Source of the DNA: Agromyces allii
GTDB taxonomy: Bacteria > Actinomycetota > Actinomycetes > Actinomycetales > Microbacteriaceae
DNA length: 64,000 nt
Assembly: GCF_009749385.1 (NCBI RefSeq)
Contig: NZ_WBIN01000017.1
Coordinates: forward strand, 23,735-87,734
Direction: 5' to 3'
Shown here: positions 41,324 through 52,435 of the stretch, piece after piece
How the letters are laid out: each line of letters starts with the position of its first letter
Position numbering within the stretch: the first letter of the stretch is position 1
Position numbers and translations under genes: made by a program
Notes under the pieces: model-generated
What the model was told of the DNA's origin: nothing
The model's database searches: none
Seen by the model: the letters and a program-made list of their open reading frames with translations, nothing else

Positions 41324-42517
41324 TGCACTCGCCCGACACCGACACCGACACGCCGACGACGGATGCCGCGGCATCCGCCTCCACCACGGCGCCCACCGCA
41401 CGCGCGGCGGCGGGGGCGAAGGGCCGCGCCGCGGCATCCGCCCCTCGTATGAAGCGGACGCTCATCGGCGGCCTCGCGCTGGTGGTGCTGCTCGCGGTGC
41501 TGCCACTGCTCGCGATCGACATCCCGGGCGTGCTGCCGGGCCCGACGTACACGCCGGGCACGCTGCAACTGCTCGCCTACGCGATGCTCATCGCGGCGCT
41601 CTCGCTCAGCTACCGCATGATGTTCGGCCTGGCCGGCCTGCTCTCGTTCGGGCATGCGCTGTTCTTCGCGGCGGGCGCGTACGGGCTCGGCATGACGCTC
41701 GAGGCGTTCGCCCCGGTCGCCTGGCCGAGCGAGCTCGTCTTCGTCGTGTCGATCCTCGTGAGCCTGGCGTTCGGCCTCGTGCTCGCGGCCACGGTCGGCG
41801 CGCTCGCCCTGCGCGTCACGGGCATCTCGTTCGCGATGGTCACGCTCGCGTTCGCGCAGGCGGGATCGGTCATCATCCGCCGCAACCCGGGCGGTGCGAC
41901 GGGCGGCGACGAGGGGCTCTCGCTCGACATCGCGAACGTGCCCGGCGCGCTCGTCGGCGTGCTGAACACCCGCAACCTCTACTGGGTCGCGCTCGGGGTG
42001 CTCGTCTTCGTCTACCTCGTCGTGCTGTGGGTCGAGAAGAGCCGCGCAGGCCACGTCGCCGAGGCGACCCGCGAGAACGAGCTGCGCGTGCGCGTCATCG
42101 GCATCCGTCCGTACACCGTCAAGCTGCTCATCTTCATCGTCGCCTCGGTGCTCGCCGCCGTCGCGGGCATGGGCTACCTGCTGCTGCAGTCGGGTGCCTC
42201 GCCCCGCGTCGCGACCGCGGACTTCACCCTGACCCTGCTCGTGATCGTCGTGCTCGGCGGGGTGGGGTACCGGTGGGGCGCGATCGTCGGCGGTATCGTC
42301 TACACACTGCTCGACCAGCGGCTCACGGCGCTCGCGGGCTCCGACTTCATCGCCGGGCTGCCAGCCGTGCTCCGAGTGCCGCTCTCCGAGCCGTTGTTCA
42401 TTCTGGGAACGCTGTTCATCCTCGTGGTGCTGTTCCTGCCCGGGGGGATCGCGGGGATCCCGCAACGCATCCGCTCAGGACGCACGCAGCACCCGGTCGA
42501 AGCTGAGGAGGCCACCG

Positions 42518-42525
<8 letters not shown>
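41320..42525 (+). CDS. livM: Liv-type ABC transporter permease (LivM-like) with low-complexity N-terminus
   Basis: A 401-residue permease. Residues about 45-380 are a normal LivM with about nine to ten helices (YRMMFGLAGLLSFGHALFFAAGAY, ENELRVRVIGIRPYTVKL, VVLGGVGYRWGAIVGG). Residues 1-43 are an unusual Asp/Thr/Ala/Ser-rich hydrophilic extension, encoded largely by sequence containing three copies of the CGGATGC/GCATCCG heptamer. The ATG overlaps the livH stop (ATGA), which favours the long form. ATG 41449 is the alternative and would give a protein of normal length. The 3' end overlaps the ligase gene by 8 bases. Confidence 0.9.
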
Positions 42526-44199
<1,674 letters not shown>

Positions 44200-44203
<4 letters not shown>

Positions 44204-44916
44204 GCGCCAAGCCCAGAACCGCCCGCGGCGAGCAGACGCGTCGCAAGCTGCTGGCCGCCGCCGAGGTCGTGTTCGCCGAGCACGGCTACCACGAGGCATC
44301 CGTCTCGCGCATCACCGACCGCGCCGGCGTGGGGCAGGGCACCTTCTACCTGTACTTCGCGACCAAGCTCGACGTCTTCAACGAGCTCGTCGAGGACCTG
44401 AACCAGCGGGTGCGCCACGCGATGAGCGAGGGGGCGCGCGGCGCCTCGAGCCGCCTCGAGGCCGAGCGTGCGGGCTTCGCCGCGTTCTTCAAGTTCACGG
44501 CCGCGCATCCGGCGCTCTACCGCGTGGTCCGCGAGGCCGAGCTCGTCTCGCCCGACGCCCTGCGCCTGCACTACAGCCGCATCGTCGAGGGCTACATCGA
44601 CGGGCTCCGCGAGGCGGCGGCCGACGGCGAGATCGGCGACATCGATCCGACGGTCGCGGCCTGGGCGCTCATGGGCATCGGCGAGATGATCGGCATGCGC
44701 TGGGTGCTCTGGGGCGACCCCGACGCCGAGCCTGGCGACGACGCCGATCCGACCGCGAGCGGCACCCGCGAGGTTCCGCCGCATGTGCTCGACGAGATGA
44801 TGCGGTTCATCGGGGGAGCGCTCGGGCGGCCCGATCTCGCGGGCGACCCGGTGGTCGCTCCCTCGAACGACGACGCAGCCGGTCGCGACGATGCGCCGGA
44901 GAGGGGGGAATCGTGA
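44200..44916 (+). CDS. TetR/AcrR family transcriptional regulator
   Basis: A 238-residue regulator. The N-terminal HTH is TRRKLLAAAEVVFAEHGYHEASVSRITDRAGVGQGTFYLYFATKLDVFNEL (about 13-62), a typical TetR pattern. The C-terminal ligand-binding region ends in a disordered Asp/Ala/Glu-rich tail. ATGA overlap with the ligase gene before it and GTGA overlap with the dehydrogenase after it, so the regulator is embedded in the operon it probably represses. FadR/PaaR-like TetR proteins in catabolic operons often sense acyl-CoA. Candidate operator: inverted repeat at 37565-37584. Confidence 0.92.
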
Positions 44917-45659
44917 CCGACCTGACCGGACGGAGGGCCGTCGTGACCGGCGGTGCGAGCGGCATCGGCGAGGCGTGCGTGCGCGCCTTCGCCGCCGCGG
45001 GCGCGCAGGTCGTGATCGCCGACCTGAACGGCGAAGCCGCACAGCGCGTTGCCGACGAGGTCGGCGGCGAGGCGTGGCAGGTCGACCTCGGCGACACGGC
45101 CGCGCTCGCGACCCTCAGCCTCGAGGCCGACATCCTCGTGAACAACGCGGGCATCCAGCACGTGCGCCCGATCGAGGAGTTCGAACCCGAGCGGTTCGCG
45201 CTGATCCTCCGGCTCATGCTCGAGTCGCCGTTCCTGCTCATCCGCGCCGCACTCCCGGGCATGTACGAGCGCGGCTTCGGTCGCGTCATCAACGTCTCGA
45301 GCGTCCACGGCCTGCGCGCCTCGCCGTTCAAGTCGGCGTACGTCGCCGCCAAGCACGGACTGGAGGGCCTGTCGAAGGTCACCGCGCTCGAGGGCGGCCC
45401 GCACGGCGTCACCTCGAACTGCATCAATCCGGGGTACGTGCGCACCCCGCTCGTCGAGAAGCAGATCGCCGACCAGGCGCGCCTGCACGAGATCCCCGAG
45501 AGCGAGGTCGTCGCGAAGATCATGCTCACCGAATCGGCGGTCAAGCGCCTCGTCGAACCCGCCGAGGTCGCGAGCCTCGCCCTGTGGCTCGCCGGCCCCG
45601 ACTCGGGCATGGTCACCGGCGCGAGCTACACCATGGACGGCGGATGGAGCGCCCGGTGA
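44913..45659 (+). CDS. 3-hydroxybutyrate dehydrogenase-like short-chain dehydrogenase
   Basis: A 248-residue classical SDR. The NAD-binding motif is GGASGIG at about 13-19, with NNAG at about 82-85. The catalytic set is S130 (NVSSVHG), Y143 and K147 (SAYVAAKHG). The NNAGIQHVRPIEEF stretch and GYVRTPLVEKQI are characteristic of (R)-3-hydroxybutyrate dehydrogenases, which make acetoacetate plus NADH. The GTG at 44913 overlaps the TetR stop and has GAGGGGGGAA upstream. It lies next to 3-oxoacid CoA-transferase genes, which supports acetoacetate as product. Confidence 0.92.
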   Translation: MTDLTGRRAVVTGGASGIGEACVRAFAAAGAQVVIADLNGEAAQRVADEVGGEAWQVDLGDTAALATLSLEADILVNNAGIQHVRPIEEFEPERFALILRLMLESPFLLIRAALPGMYERGFGRVINVSSVHGLRASPFKSAYVAAKHGLEGLSKVTALEGGPHGVTSNCINPGYVRTPLVEKQIADQARLHEIPESEVVAKIMLTESAVKRLVEPAEVASLALWLAGPDSGMVTGASYTMDGGWSAR

Positions 45660-46567
45660 ACGCGACCCTGTCCACGACCGCGTTCCAGGCGCCCGTCGCC
45701 GGCGGGCTGCTCGCGGGCGGCCGATGGCGACCGGATGCCGCGGGCCTGCCGGTGCTCGCGGTCCATGGCATCACGGCCACCCACCGCAGCTGGGACGTGG
45801 TCGCCGCCGGGCTGCACGATCGCCGCATCATCGCCCCCGACCTCCGCGGACGCGGCCGCAGCAACGCGCTGCCCGGTCCGTACGGGCTCGTGCAGCACGC
45901 CGACGACCTCGCGGCCGTCCTCGACGCGCAGGGTGTCGAGCGGGCGTTCGTCGTCGGTCATTCGATGGGCGCGTTCGTCGCGGTGCGGTTCGCCGAGCGC
46001 CACCCCGACCGCGTCGCCGGGCTCGCGCTCGTCGACGGCGGGCTGCCGCTGCCGAATCCCGAGGGCGTTCCGGTCGACGACCTGCCCGCGGTGCTGCTCG
46101 GGCCTGCGCTCGAACGGCTGTCGATGACCTTCCGCAGCCGGGCGGACTACGTCGCCTTCTGGCGGCGGCATCCGGCCCTCGGGCCCTACTGGAGCGACGC
46201 GATCGAGGCCTACGTCGAGTACGACGTCGACGGCGTCGAACCGGCGCTGCGCAGTTCGGCGAACCCAGACGCCGTCGCCGTGAACACGGTCGAGCTCGAC
46301 GGCGCGGGCGGCTACACCGAGGCGCTGCTCGGCCTGCCGGGGCCGGTCGACGTGTTCCGGGCGCCGCGCGGGCTCCTCGACGAGGCGCCCCTGTACCCCG
46401 AGGCGCTCGTCGCCGAATGGGCCGGGCGGATGCCGCAGCTCGCCGTGCACGAGATCGCCGACGTCAACCACTACACGATCGTCATGTCCGACCACGGCGC
46501 GGGTAGCGTGATCCCAGTGATCCGTGCCCGCATCGAGGCGGCGGAAACACAGGAAGGTTCATCGTGA
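45656..46567 (+). CDS. Alpha/beta hydrolase
   Basis: A 303-residue alpha/beta-hydrolase fold enzyme. The nucleophile elbow is [10 protein letters not shown], with the oxyanion-side segment [14 protein letters not shown]. The likely catalytic His is in the [14 protein letters not shown] segment near the end. No signal peptide. The GTG at 45656 overlaps the dehydrogenase stop; ATG 45644 is possible. The stop overlaps the CoA-transferase A start. Substrate unknown. By context it may hydrolyse a 3-hydroxybutyrate ester or oligomer, or a lactone, releasing the acid used by the dehydrogenase. Confidence 0.88.
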   Translation: MNATLSTTAFQAPVAGGLLAGGRWRPDAAGLPVLAVHGITATHRSWDVVAAGLHDRRIIAPDLRGRGRSNALPGPYGLVQHADDLAAVLDAQGVERAFVVGHSMGAFVAVRFAERHPDRVAGLALVDGGLPLPNPEGVPVDDLPAVLLGPALERLSMTFRSRADYVAFWRRHPALGPYWSDAIEAYVEYDVDGVEPALRSSANPDAVAVNTVELDGAGGYTEALLGLPGPVDVFRAPRGLLDEAPLYPEALVAEWAGRMPQLAVHEIADVNHYTIVMSDHGAGSVIPVIRARIEAAETQEGSS

Positions 46568-47337
46568 CACTCGACAAAGTCGTCGGGTCCGCTCAAGAGG
46601 CGGTCTCCGACATCCCTTCAGGAGCCAGTCTCGCCGTCGGCGGGTTCGGTCTCTGCGGCATCCCCATGGTGCTGATCCAGGCCCTGCTCGACGCGGGCGT
46701 CGACGGCCTCAGCGTCGTCAGCAACAACTGCGGCGTCGACGACTGGGGGCTCGGCGTGCTGCTCGCGGAGCAGCGCATCGCGAAGATGACCTCGTCGTAC
46801 GTCGGCGAGAACAAGGAGTTCGAGCGGCAGTACCTCTCGGGCGAGCTCGAGCTCGAGCTGACGCCGCAGGGCACGCTCGCCGAGAAGCTCCGCGCAGGCG
46901 GCAGCGGCATCGCCGCGTTCTTCACGCAGACGGGCGTGGGCACGCAGGTCGCCGAGGGCGGGCTGCCCCGCCGGTACGCGGCAGACGGGTCGATCGCGGT
47001 CGCGAGCCCCGTGAAGCCCGTGCAGACCTTCGAGTTCGCCGGCGCACCGCGCGAGTTCGTGCTCGAGGAGGCCATCACGACCGACTTCGCGCTCGTGCAC
47101 GCGCTCAAGGGCGACCGGCACGGCAACCTCGTGTTCGACAAGTCGGCGCGCAACTTCTCGCCCCTCGCCGCGATGGCGGGGCGCATCTGCATCGCGCAGG
47201 TCGAGGAGCTCGTCGAGCCCGGCGAGCTCGACCCCGACACCGTGCACCTGCCCGGCGTCTACGTCGACCGGGTGCTCGTCGTGGGCCCCGACATCGAGAA
47301 GCGCATCGAACGCCGCACCGTGCGAGAGGGGAACTGA
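46564..47337 (+). CDS. 3-oxoacid CoA-transferase subunit A
   Basis: A 257-residue subunit of the family I CoA-transferase heterodimer that moves CoA from succinyl-CoA to acetoacetate. Visible are the CoA-binding GGFGLCGIP segment at 26-34, [36 protein letters not shown] and [16 protein letters not shown], all usual for SCOT/ScoA subunits. GTG start overlapping the hydrolase stop, with AGGAAGG before it. Subunit B starts 1 base after its stop. Confidence 0.95.
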   Translation: MTLDKVVGSAQEAVSDIPSGASLAVGGFGLCGIPMVLIQALLDAGVDGLSVVSNNCGVDDWGLGVLLAEQRIAKMTSSYVGENKEFERQYLSGELELELTPQGTLAEKLRAGGSGIAAFFTQTGVGTQVAEGGLPRRYAADGSIAVASPVKPVQTFEFAGAPREFVLEEAITTDFALVHALKGDRHGNLVFDKSARNFSPLAAMAGRICIAQVEELVEPGELDPDTVHLPGVYVDRVLVVGPDIEKRIERRTVREGN

Positions 47338-47338
47338 C

Positions 47339-47980
47339 ATGGCACTGACCAGACTCGAGATGGCGGCCCGTGCCGCCCGCGAACTCGCCGACGGCTCCTA
47401 CGTGAACCTCGGCATCGGCCTGCCGACGCTCGTGCCCAACTACGTGCCCGACGGCGTGACCGTCGTGCTGCAGTCGGAGAACGGCATCCTCGGCGTCGGA
47501 CCGTACCCGGCCGAGGCCGACGTCGACCCCGACCTCATCAACGCCGGCAAGGAGACCGTCACGGTGCTGCCCGGCGCATCGTACTTCGACTCGGCGCTGA
47601 GCTTCGGCATGATCCGCGGCGGCAAGATCGATGCGGCCATCCTCGGCGCCATGCAGGTCTCGGCCTCCGGCGACCTCGCCAACTGGATGATCCCCGGCAA
47701 GATGGTCAAGGGCCCCGGCGGCGCCATGGACCTCGTGCACGGCGCCCGCCGCAAGATCGTGCTCATGGAGCACGTCGCCAAAGACGGCTCGCCCAAGATC
47801 GTGAACGACTGCTCCCTGCCGCTCACCGGCAAGGGCGTCGTCGATCGCATCATCACCGATCTCGCCGTCATCGACGTGACGCCCGACGGGCTCGTGCTCG
47901 TCGAGTGCGCGCCCGGAGTCACGGTCGACGAGGTCGTCGCGGCCACCGAGCCTCCGCTCGACATCTCGTCGGTGGGGTAG
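47339..47980 (+). CDS. 3-oxoacid CoA-transferase subunit B
   Basis: A 213-residue subunit carrying the catalytic glutamate E47 in [42 protein letters not shown] and [22 protein letters not shown] are diagnostic of ScoB/AtoA-type subunits and the 3-oxoacid (succinyl-CoA:acetoacetate) branch. ATG start. The alpha/beta hydrolase gene follows after 5 bases. With the dehydrogenase and the divergent thiolase it completes 3-hydroxybutyrate to acetyl-CoA conversion. Confidence 0.96.
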   Translation: MALTRLEMAARAARELADGSYVNLGIGLPTLVPNYVPDGVTVVLQSENGILGVGPYPAEADVDPDLINAGKETVTVLPGASYFDSALSFGMIRGGKIDAAILGAMQVSASGDLANWMIPGKMVKGPGGAMDLVHGARRKIVLMEHVAKDGSPKIVNDCSLPLTGKGVVDRIITDLAVIDVTPDGLVLVECAPGVTVDEVVAATEPPLDISSVG

Positions 47981-47985
47981 GCGGC

Positions 47986-49056
47986 ATGGTCGAGACGCTC
48001 CTCCCGGGCATCCGCGCGCGCTCGGCGGTCACGCCGCGCCTGCGCGCCAACGTGCTCGAACGCGAGGCGGATGCCGCATCCGCCGCCGGGCAGACGGTGC
48101 TGTTCGTGCACGGCAACGTGTCGTCGTCGCTGTTCTGGCAGCCGACGATGCTCGGCCTGCCCGGCGACATCCGTGCCCTCGCCGTCGACCTGCGCGGATT
48201 CGGCGACAGCCAGACGTTGCCGGTCGACGCCTCGCGCGGCGTGCGCGACTTCTCCGACGACGTGGCCTCGGTGATCGACGCCCTCGACCTCGGCGCCGTG
48301 CACCTCGTCGGCTGGAGCATGGGCGGCGGCGTGACCATGCAGCTCCTGCTCGACCGGCCGGGGCTTGTGGCGAGCCTCACGCTCGTCGCGCCCGTGTCGC
48401 CGTACGGGTTCGGCGGCACCGCGCTCGACGGGTCGCTCCTGGTGGCGGATGCCGCGGGCACGGGCGGCGGGGGAGCGAACCCCGACTTCGTGGCCCGCCT
48501 GGCCGCCGGCGACCGCGGCGATGAGCCGGGTTCGCCGCGCACGGTGTACCGCTCGAGCTACGTCGCCGCCGGATTCGTCTCGGAGCACGAGGACGTCTGG
48601 GTGGAGTCGATGCTCTCGACCGTCACCGGCGTCGACAACTACCCGGGCGACGCGTCGGCCTCCGAGAACTGGCCCGGGTTCGCCCCGGGCGGCCGCGGCG
48701 TGCTGAACACCATGGCGCCGACCGTCTTCGACACGACGGGCATCGTCGACCTCGAGGTCAGGCCGCCGATCCTCTGGATCCACGGCGCCCAGGACGCGAT
48801 CGTCGGCGACGCCTCGTTCTTCGACCTCAACCAGCTCGGCGCCGCCGGCATCATCCCCGGCTGGCCGGGCGACGCGGTCGCCCCGCCGCAGCCCATGATC
48901 GCGCAGACGCGCGCCGTGCTCGACCGGTACGGCGCACGCGGCGGCGCGGTCACCGAGGTCGAGCTCGAGAACTGCGGCCACTCGCCGCATCTCGAGCACC
49001 CGGAGGCGTTCCGCGACGCGCTGGTGGCACTGGTGACCGCCGGCGTGTCCGCCTGA
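47986..49056 (+). CDS. Alpha/beta hydrolase, last gene of the ketone-body-type operon
   Basis: A 356-residue alpha/beta hydrolase. LFVHGNVSSSLFW (oxyanion region), VDLRGFGDSQ, nucleophile elbow GWSMGGGVTM, acid in IHGAQDAIVGD and the catalytic His in ENCGHSPHLEHPEAF. A long cap region occupies about 150-260, including a Gly-rich loop. No signal peptide is seen. ATG with GGGGTAGG 5 bases upstream. It is not a paralogue of the other hydrolase at sequence level beyond the fold. It may hydrolyse a second ester or oligomer of the same substrate. Confidence 0.9.
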   Translation: MVETLLPGIRARSAVTPRLRANVLEREADAASAAGQTVLFVHGNVSSSLFWQPTMLGLPGDIRALAVDLRGFGDSQTLPVDASRGVRDFSDDVASVIDALDLGAVHLVGWSMGGGVTMQLLLDRPGLVASLTLVAPVSPYGFGGTALDGSLLVADAAGTGGGGANPDFVARLAAGDRGDEPGSPRTVYRSSYVAAGFVSEHEDVWVESMLSTVTGVDNYPGDASASENWPGFAPGGRGVLNTMAPTVFDTTGIVDLEVRPPILWIHGAQDAIVGDASFFDLNQLGAAGIIPGWPGDAVAPPQPMIAQTRAVLDRYGARGGAVTEVELENCGHSPHLEHPEAFRDALVALVTAGVSA

Positions 49057-49123
49057 GTGATCGATCGCCCCGGCCCACCGCATCAGGGCTGGCCCGGTCG
49101 CTCGGGGTTCGCGCGGTGCACGA

Positions 49124-49129
49124 TACTGT
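49124..49129 (+). promoter_or_regulatory. Predicted -10 for the lipoprotein gene at 49153
   Basis: TACTGT lies 23 bases before the ATG, leaving a short leader with a GCGGAGGA ribosome-binding site. It separates this gene from the preceding operon. Confidence 0.4.
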
Positions 49130-49152
49130 CAGGAACCCCGAAGCGGAGGACG

Positions 49153-49881
49153 ATGAGCCATTTCCCGACGATTCGTCGCGCCCTTGCCAGCGCCGCGATC
49201 CTCGCACTCGCAACGACCCTGCTCGCGGGGTGCTCGGCTGCCGCCGAGCCGCCGACGGCGCTGTCGCCCGTCGTGTCCGAGGCGCCTGCGCCGACCCCGA
49301 CCCCGACGCCGAGCCCGACGGAGACAACGGCTGCGGCGATCGTCCTGGCGCCCGATGCACTGCGGGTGCTCGCCGCAGACGACACGGTCATCACCTCCTT
49401 CGACTACTACGAAGACGACGCCGCATCGGTCGTGGTCGCGCTCGACGAGCTGATGGGCGAGTCCGCCGCCACCGAGGAGGTCCACGGCAGCCAGGAGACC
49501 CTCCCCGCGACGAGGCACACGTGGGGTTCGCTCACCTTGGTCGAATACCGATACGTCGACGGATGGGATCGCAGCAAACTCATGCCGACACGAGCCCCTT
49601 CGTTCAGCGTCGAACTCACCGGGAGCGACTCGAACGGCATCGAACTCGCGACGGCCGATGGCACGTCGGTCGGCCGATCATGGGCCGAGCTCCAGGCCGA
49701 TCCCGCATTCCTCATCGCGGGGGAGTGCGCCCACGCCTACACCGAGTCGGTCGAGCGGGAGATCACCTGGTACGACGGATCGCTCCGTATGGAACGCATC
49801 GTGGTCGACCTCGTTCCGAGCGGCGACGCCGGCTCGCTGGCGATCGTCCGAGCTCCGGTCGTGGAGACCGGTTGCGTCTAG
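49153..49881 (+). CDS. Predicted lipoprotein of unknown function
   Basis: A 242-residue protein. Signal peptide with lipobox LLAGC (Cys near residue 27), then a Pro/Thr-rich spacer (about 45-60) and a globular beta-rich domain of about 170 residues with two Cys. No family recognised. The domain resembles uncharacterised Microbacteriaceae lipoproteins by general layout only. ATG at 49153 with GGAGGA upstream. It lies between the hydrolase gene and ispG. Confidence 0.8.
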   Translation: MSHFPTIRRALASAAILALATTLLAGCSAAAEPPTALSPVVSEAPAPTPTPTPSPTETTAAAIVLAPDALRVLAADDTVITSFDYYEDDAASVVVALDELMGESAATEEVHGSQETLPATRHTWGSLTLVEYRYVDGWDRSKLMPTRAPSFSVELTGSDSNGIELATADGTSVGRSWAELQADPAFLIAGECAHAYTESVEREITWYDGSLRMERIVVDLVPSGDAGSLAIVRAPVVETGCV

Positions 49882-50036
49882 GCCGCCCGACATTCACGCC
49901 TCGAAAGGGATGCTGCTCACGACGGCTCATGATGGCGCCCTATGGCGAAGCCGACGGATGCGCCTGACGACCAGGACCGCCTGAGCGTCGGCTGAGGCCT
50001 CCGTTCGATGGAGGCACCGCGTACCTGAGCCGGAAC

Positions 50037-50042
50037 TAGACT
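50037..50042 (+). promoter_or_regulatory. -10 element of a leaderless promoter for ispG
   Basis: TAGACT, then exactly 6 bases, then the GTG start codon at 50049. Confidence 0.6.
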
Positions 50043-50048
50043 GGCACC

Positions 50049-51200
50049 GTGCCTGCTGTGAATCTCGGAATGCCGAAAGTCCCCGAAGTCCTGGCCCCGC
50101 GACGCAAGTCCCGCCAGATCAAGGTGGGCAAGGTGCTCGTCGGCGGCGACGCCCAGGTGTCGGTGCAGTCGATGACGACCACGCCCACCACGAACATCAA
50201 CGCGACCCTCCAGCAGATCGCCGAGCTCACGGCCTCCGGCTGCGACATCGTGCGCGTGGCCGTGCCGAGCCGCGACGACGCCGAGGCGCTGCCGATCATC
50301 GCCAAGAAGAGCCAGATCCCGGTCATCGCCGACATCCACTTCCAGCCGAACTACGTGTTCCAGGCGATCGACGCGGGCTGCGCGGCGGTTCGCGTGAACC
50401 CGGGCAACATCCGCAAGTTCGACGACAAGGTGGGCGAGATCGCCGCGGCCGCGAAGGCCGCCGGCGTGAGCCTGCGCATCGGCGTGAACGCCGGCTCGCT
50501 CGACCCGCGCCTGCTCGAGAAGTACGGCAAGGCGACGCCCGAGGCGCTCGTCGAGTCGGCCGTCTGGGAGGCGTCGCTCTTCGAGGAGCACGACTTCCAC
50601 GACTTCAAGATCTCGGTCAAGCACAACGACCCGATCGTCATGGTGAAGGCCTACCGGCTGCTCGCCGAGCGCGGCGACTGGCCCCTGCACCTCGGCGTGA
50701 CCGAGGCCGGCCCCGAGTTCCAGGGCACCATCAAGAGCGCGACGGCGTTCGGCATCCTCCTCGGCGAGGGCATCGGCGACACGATCCGCGTCTCGCTCTC
50801 GGCGCCGCCCGCGCAGGAGGTGAAGGTCGGCCTGCAGATCCTGCAGTCGCTGAACCTGCGCGAGCGCAAGCTCGAGATCGTCTCGTGCCCGTCGTGCGGC
50901 CGCGCGCAGGTCGACGTCTACAAGCTCGCGAACGACGTGACCGACGGACTCGAGGGCATGACCGTGCCGCTCCGCGTCGCCGTCATGGGCTGCGTCGTCA
51001 ACGGACCGGGCGAGGCCCGCGAGGCCGACCTCGGCGTGGCATCCGGCAACGGCAAGGGGCAGATCTTCGTCAAGGGCGAGGTCATCAAGACCGTGCCCGA
51101 GTCCGAGATCGTCGCGACGCTCATCGAAGAGGCGAACCGCATCGCCGACGAGATGGGTGCGGATGCCCCGGTCGGCAGCCCGCAGGTCCTGACTCCGTAG
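50049..51200 (+). CDS. ispG: 4-hydroxy-3-methylbut-2-enyl-diphosphate synthase (flavodoxin)
   Basis: A 383-residue iron-sulfur enzyme of the MEP pathway that reductively opens MEcPP to HMBPP. The [4Fe-4S] ligands are C280, C283 (SCPSCGRAQ), C315 (GCVVNGPGE) and E322. The N-terminal TIM-barrel carries [11 protein letters not shown] and PVIADIHFQ, the standard GcpE signatures. GTG start with a leaderless promoter. In mycobacteria ispG follows the site-2 protease directly. Here it is separated from dxr-rseP by the 32.3-50 kb block. Confidence 0.97.
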   Translation: MPAVNLGMPKVPEVLAPRRKSRQIKVGKVLVGGDAQVSVQSMTTTPTTNINATLQQIAELTASGCDIVRVAVPSRDDAEALPIIAKKSQIPVIADIHFQPNYVFQAIDAGCAAVRVNPGNIRKFDDKVGEIAAAAKAAGVSLRIGVNAGSLDPRLLEKYGKATPEALVESAVWEASLFEEHDFHDFKISVKHNDPIVMVKAYRLLAERGDWPLHLGVTEAGPEFQGTIKSATAFGILLGEGIGDTIRVSLSAPPAQEVKVGLQILQSLNLRERKLEIVSCPSCGRAQVDVYKLANDVTDGLEGMTVPLRVAVMGCVVNGPGEAREADLGVASGNGKGQIFVKGEVIKTVPESEIVATLIEEANRIADEMGADAPVGSPQVLTP

Positions 51201-51225
51201 TCCAGGGCGCCCGCGAGCGGGTCCG

Positions 51226-51243
51226 CGACCGGCTGCGCGGTCG
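51226..51243 (+). terminator. Weak hairpin after ispG
   Basis: A six-base stem (CGACCG/CGGTCG) with a 6-base loop, 25 bases after the ispG stop. It is short and of modest strength. Confidence 0.3.
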
Positions 51244-51313
51244 GCCGTTCGGCGTGCGGACAGTCGTGTCCGAACCGTGATCCGCACGGCGAAGAACGCA
51301 CGACTCGGAGCAC

Positions 51314-51319
51314 TACCGT
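51314..51319 (+). promoter_or_regulatory. -10 element of a leaderless promoter for the lipoprotein gene at 51327
   Basis: TACCGT, then 7 bases, then the GTG start codon. Confidence 0.45.
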
Positions 51320-51326
51320 TATCGAC

Positions 51327-52373
51327 GTGTCTCGACTCCCGAAGGTCGCCGTGACGGCCCTTGTCGCCCTGTCCACCGTCGTGCTGCTGAGCGGCTGCGT
51401 CGCTGCCGAAGCTGCGCCGGCGCCGGCGCCCGCATCGACGCCGTCGGCTTCGCCGTCTCCCGAGCCCACGACCCCCGCCGTCCTGCCGAAGCCGGTGGCC
51501 GCGTTCGGCGGCGACTGCGCGGCCGTGTTCGGCGATGCAGGCGGCGCGACGCTCACGGTGGGTGCGACCGCGCTCCCGATCGAGCCCGCCGCCCTGACTG
51601 GCCCGGCACGCACCATCTCGGTGATCGGCGGCTTCCGCTGTTCTGGAAGGGATGTCGGGAGTGGTGACTCGATCGGCGCCACCGTCGTTCCCGCCGCGGC
51701 CATCGCCGATCGGGCACCCGCTCAGCCGATCACGTGTTCGGAGTCCGACTCCGGCTCCGGCATGCAGCGCGAGTGCTGGGCCACCGTCGTCGTCGGCGGA
51801 TACGCGATGTCCGCTCGGGCGAACGCCGGCCCCGGCTCGTCATTCGATCTCGAGGCGGCGATCGACACGCTGTCGGTGCGGCTGTCCGCTGCGGCAGAGC
51901 GCGAGGCGCCCGTTGCGATCGCCTCGCCGGCGGGAATGTGGGCGCACCGAACGGATTGCGAACCGATCGCCGACGCCGCAGCCGCCGTCCTCGGCGATGC
52001 GGTGACCGGCCGAGCCGACCGTACGACCAGTGCAGGTCCCGGCATGGACGTCGACTTCGCGGCGTACGACGCGGGCGGGTGGGGCACGTGCATCCTCAGC
52101 TCCGAAACCGGCGATCCCACGAAGGACCTCGCGGTGCTGTACTTGCCCGGCGCCGGGTGGGCCCTCGAGGAATCGTTGAGCGACGGATCGGCGACGCCGA
52201 CCGAGGTCGACGGCGCCGTGCTCGCCGGCATCGTGAACGCCGAGTCGGGCGACCAGGCCGGCCGCGGCATCGCCGTGACCGACGGCGTCAACCTGTTGTT
52301 CGTCACCACTCGCGACCTGAACGCCCTGGCGCCGACCGAAGCGGTCGCCGCGGCGATCCTCGCCGCTTCCTGA
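51327..52373 (+). CDS. Predicted lipoprotein of unknown function
   Basis: A 348-residue protein. Signal peptide with lipobox LLSGC (Cys near residue 24), an Ala/Pro/Ser/Thr spacer (about 28-55) and two similar-sized globular halves, each with Cys residues (DCAAVFGD and DCEPIADAAAAVLGD occupy corresponding positions). This suggests an internal duplication of a roughly 150-residue domain resembling DUF3558-like actinobacterial lipoproteins. That family assignment is tentative. GTG start with a leaderless-type promoter. A strong hairpin follows. Confidence 0.8.
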   Translation: MSRLPKVAVTALVALSTVVLLSGCVAAEAAPAPAPASTPSASPSPEPTTPAVLPKPVAAFGGDCAAVFGDAGGATLTVGATALPIEPAALTGPARTISVIGGFRCSGRDVGSGDSIGATVVPAAAIADRAPAQPITCSESDSGSGMQRECWATVVVGGYAMSARANAGPGSSFDLEAAIDTLSVRLSAAAEREAPVAIASPAGMWAHRTDCEPIADAAAAVLGDAVTGRADRTTSAGPGMDVDFAAYDAGGWGTCILSSETGDPTKDLAVLYLPGAGWALEESLSDGSATPTEVDGAVLAGIVNAESGDQAGRGIAVTDGVNLLFVTTRDLNALAPTEAVAAAILAAS

Positions 52374-52399
52374 GCCGGGGCATCGCAGGTGGCTCTAGA

Positions 52400-52427
52400 G
52401 GCCCGCGGCACTCCGGTGCCGCGGGCC
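52400..52427. terminator. Hairpin terminator between the convergent lipoprotein and phosphotransferase genes
   Basis: Perfect 12-base arms, GGCCCGCGGCAC and its complement, with a TCCG loop, located between genes ending at 52373 and 52436 on opposite strands. Confidence 0.78.
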
Positions 52428-52435
52428 CGCCCGCG

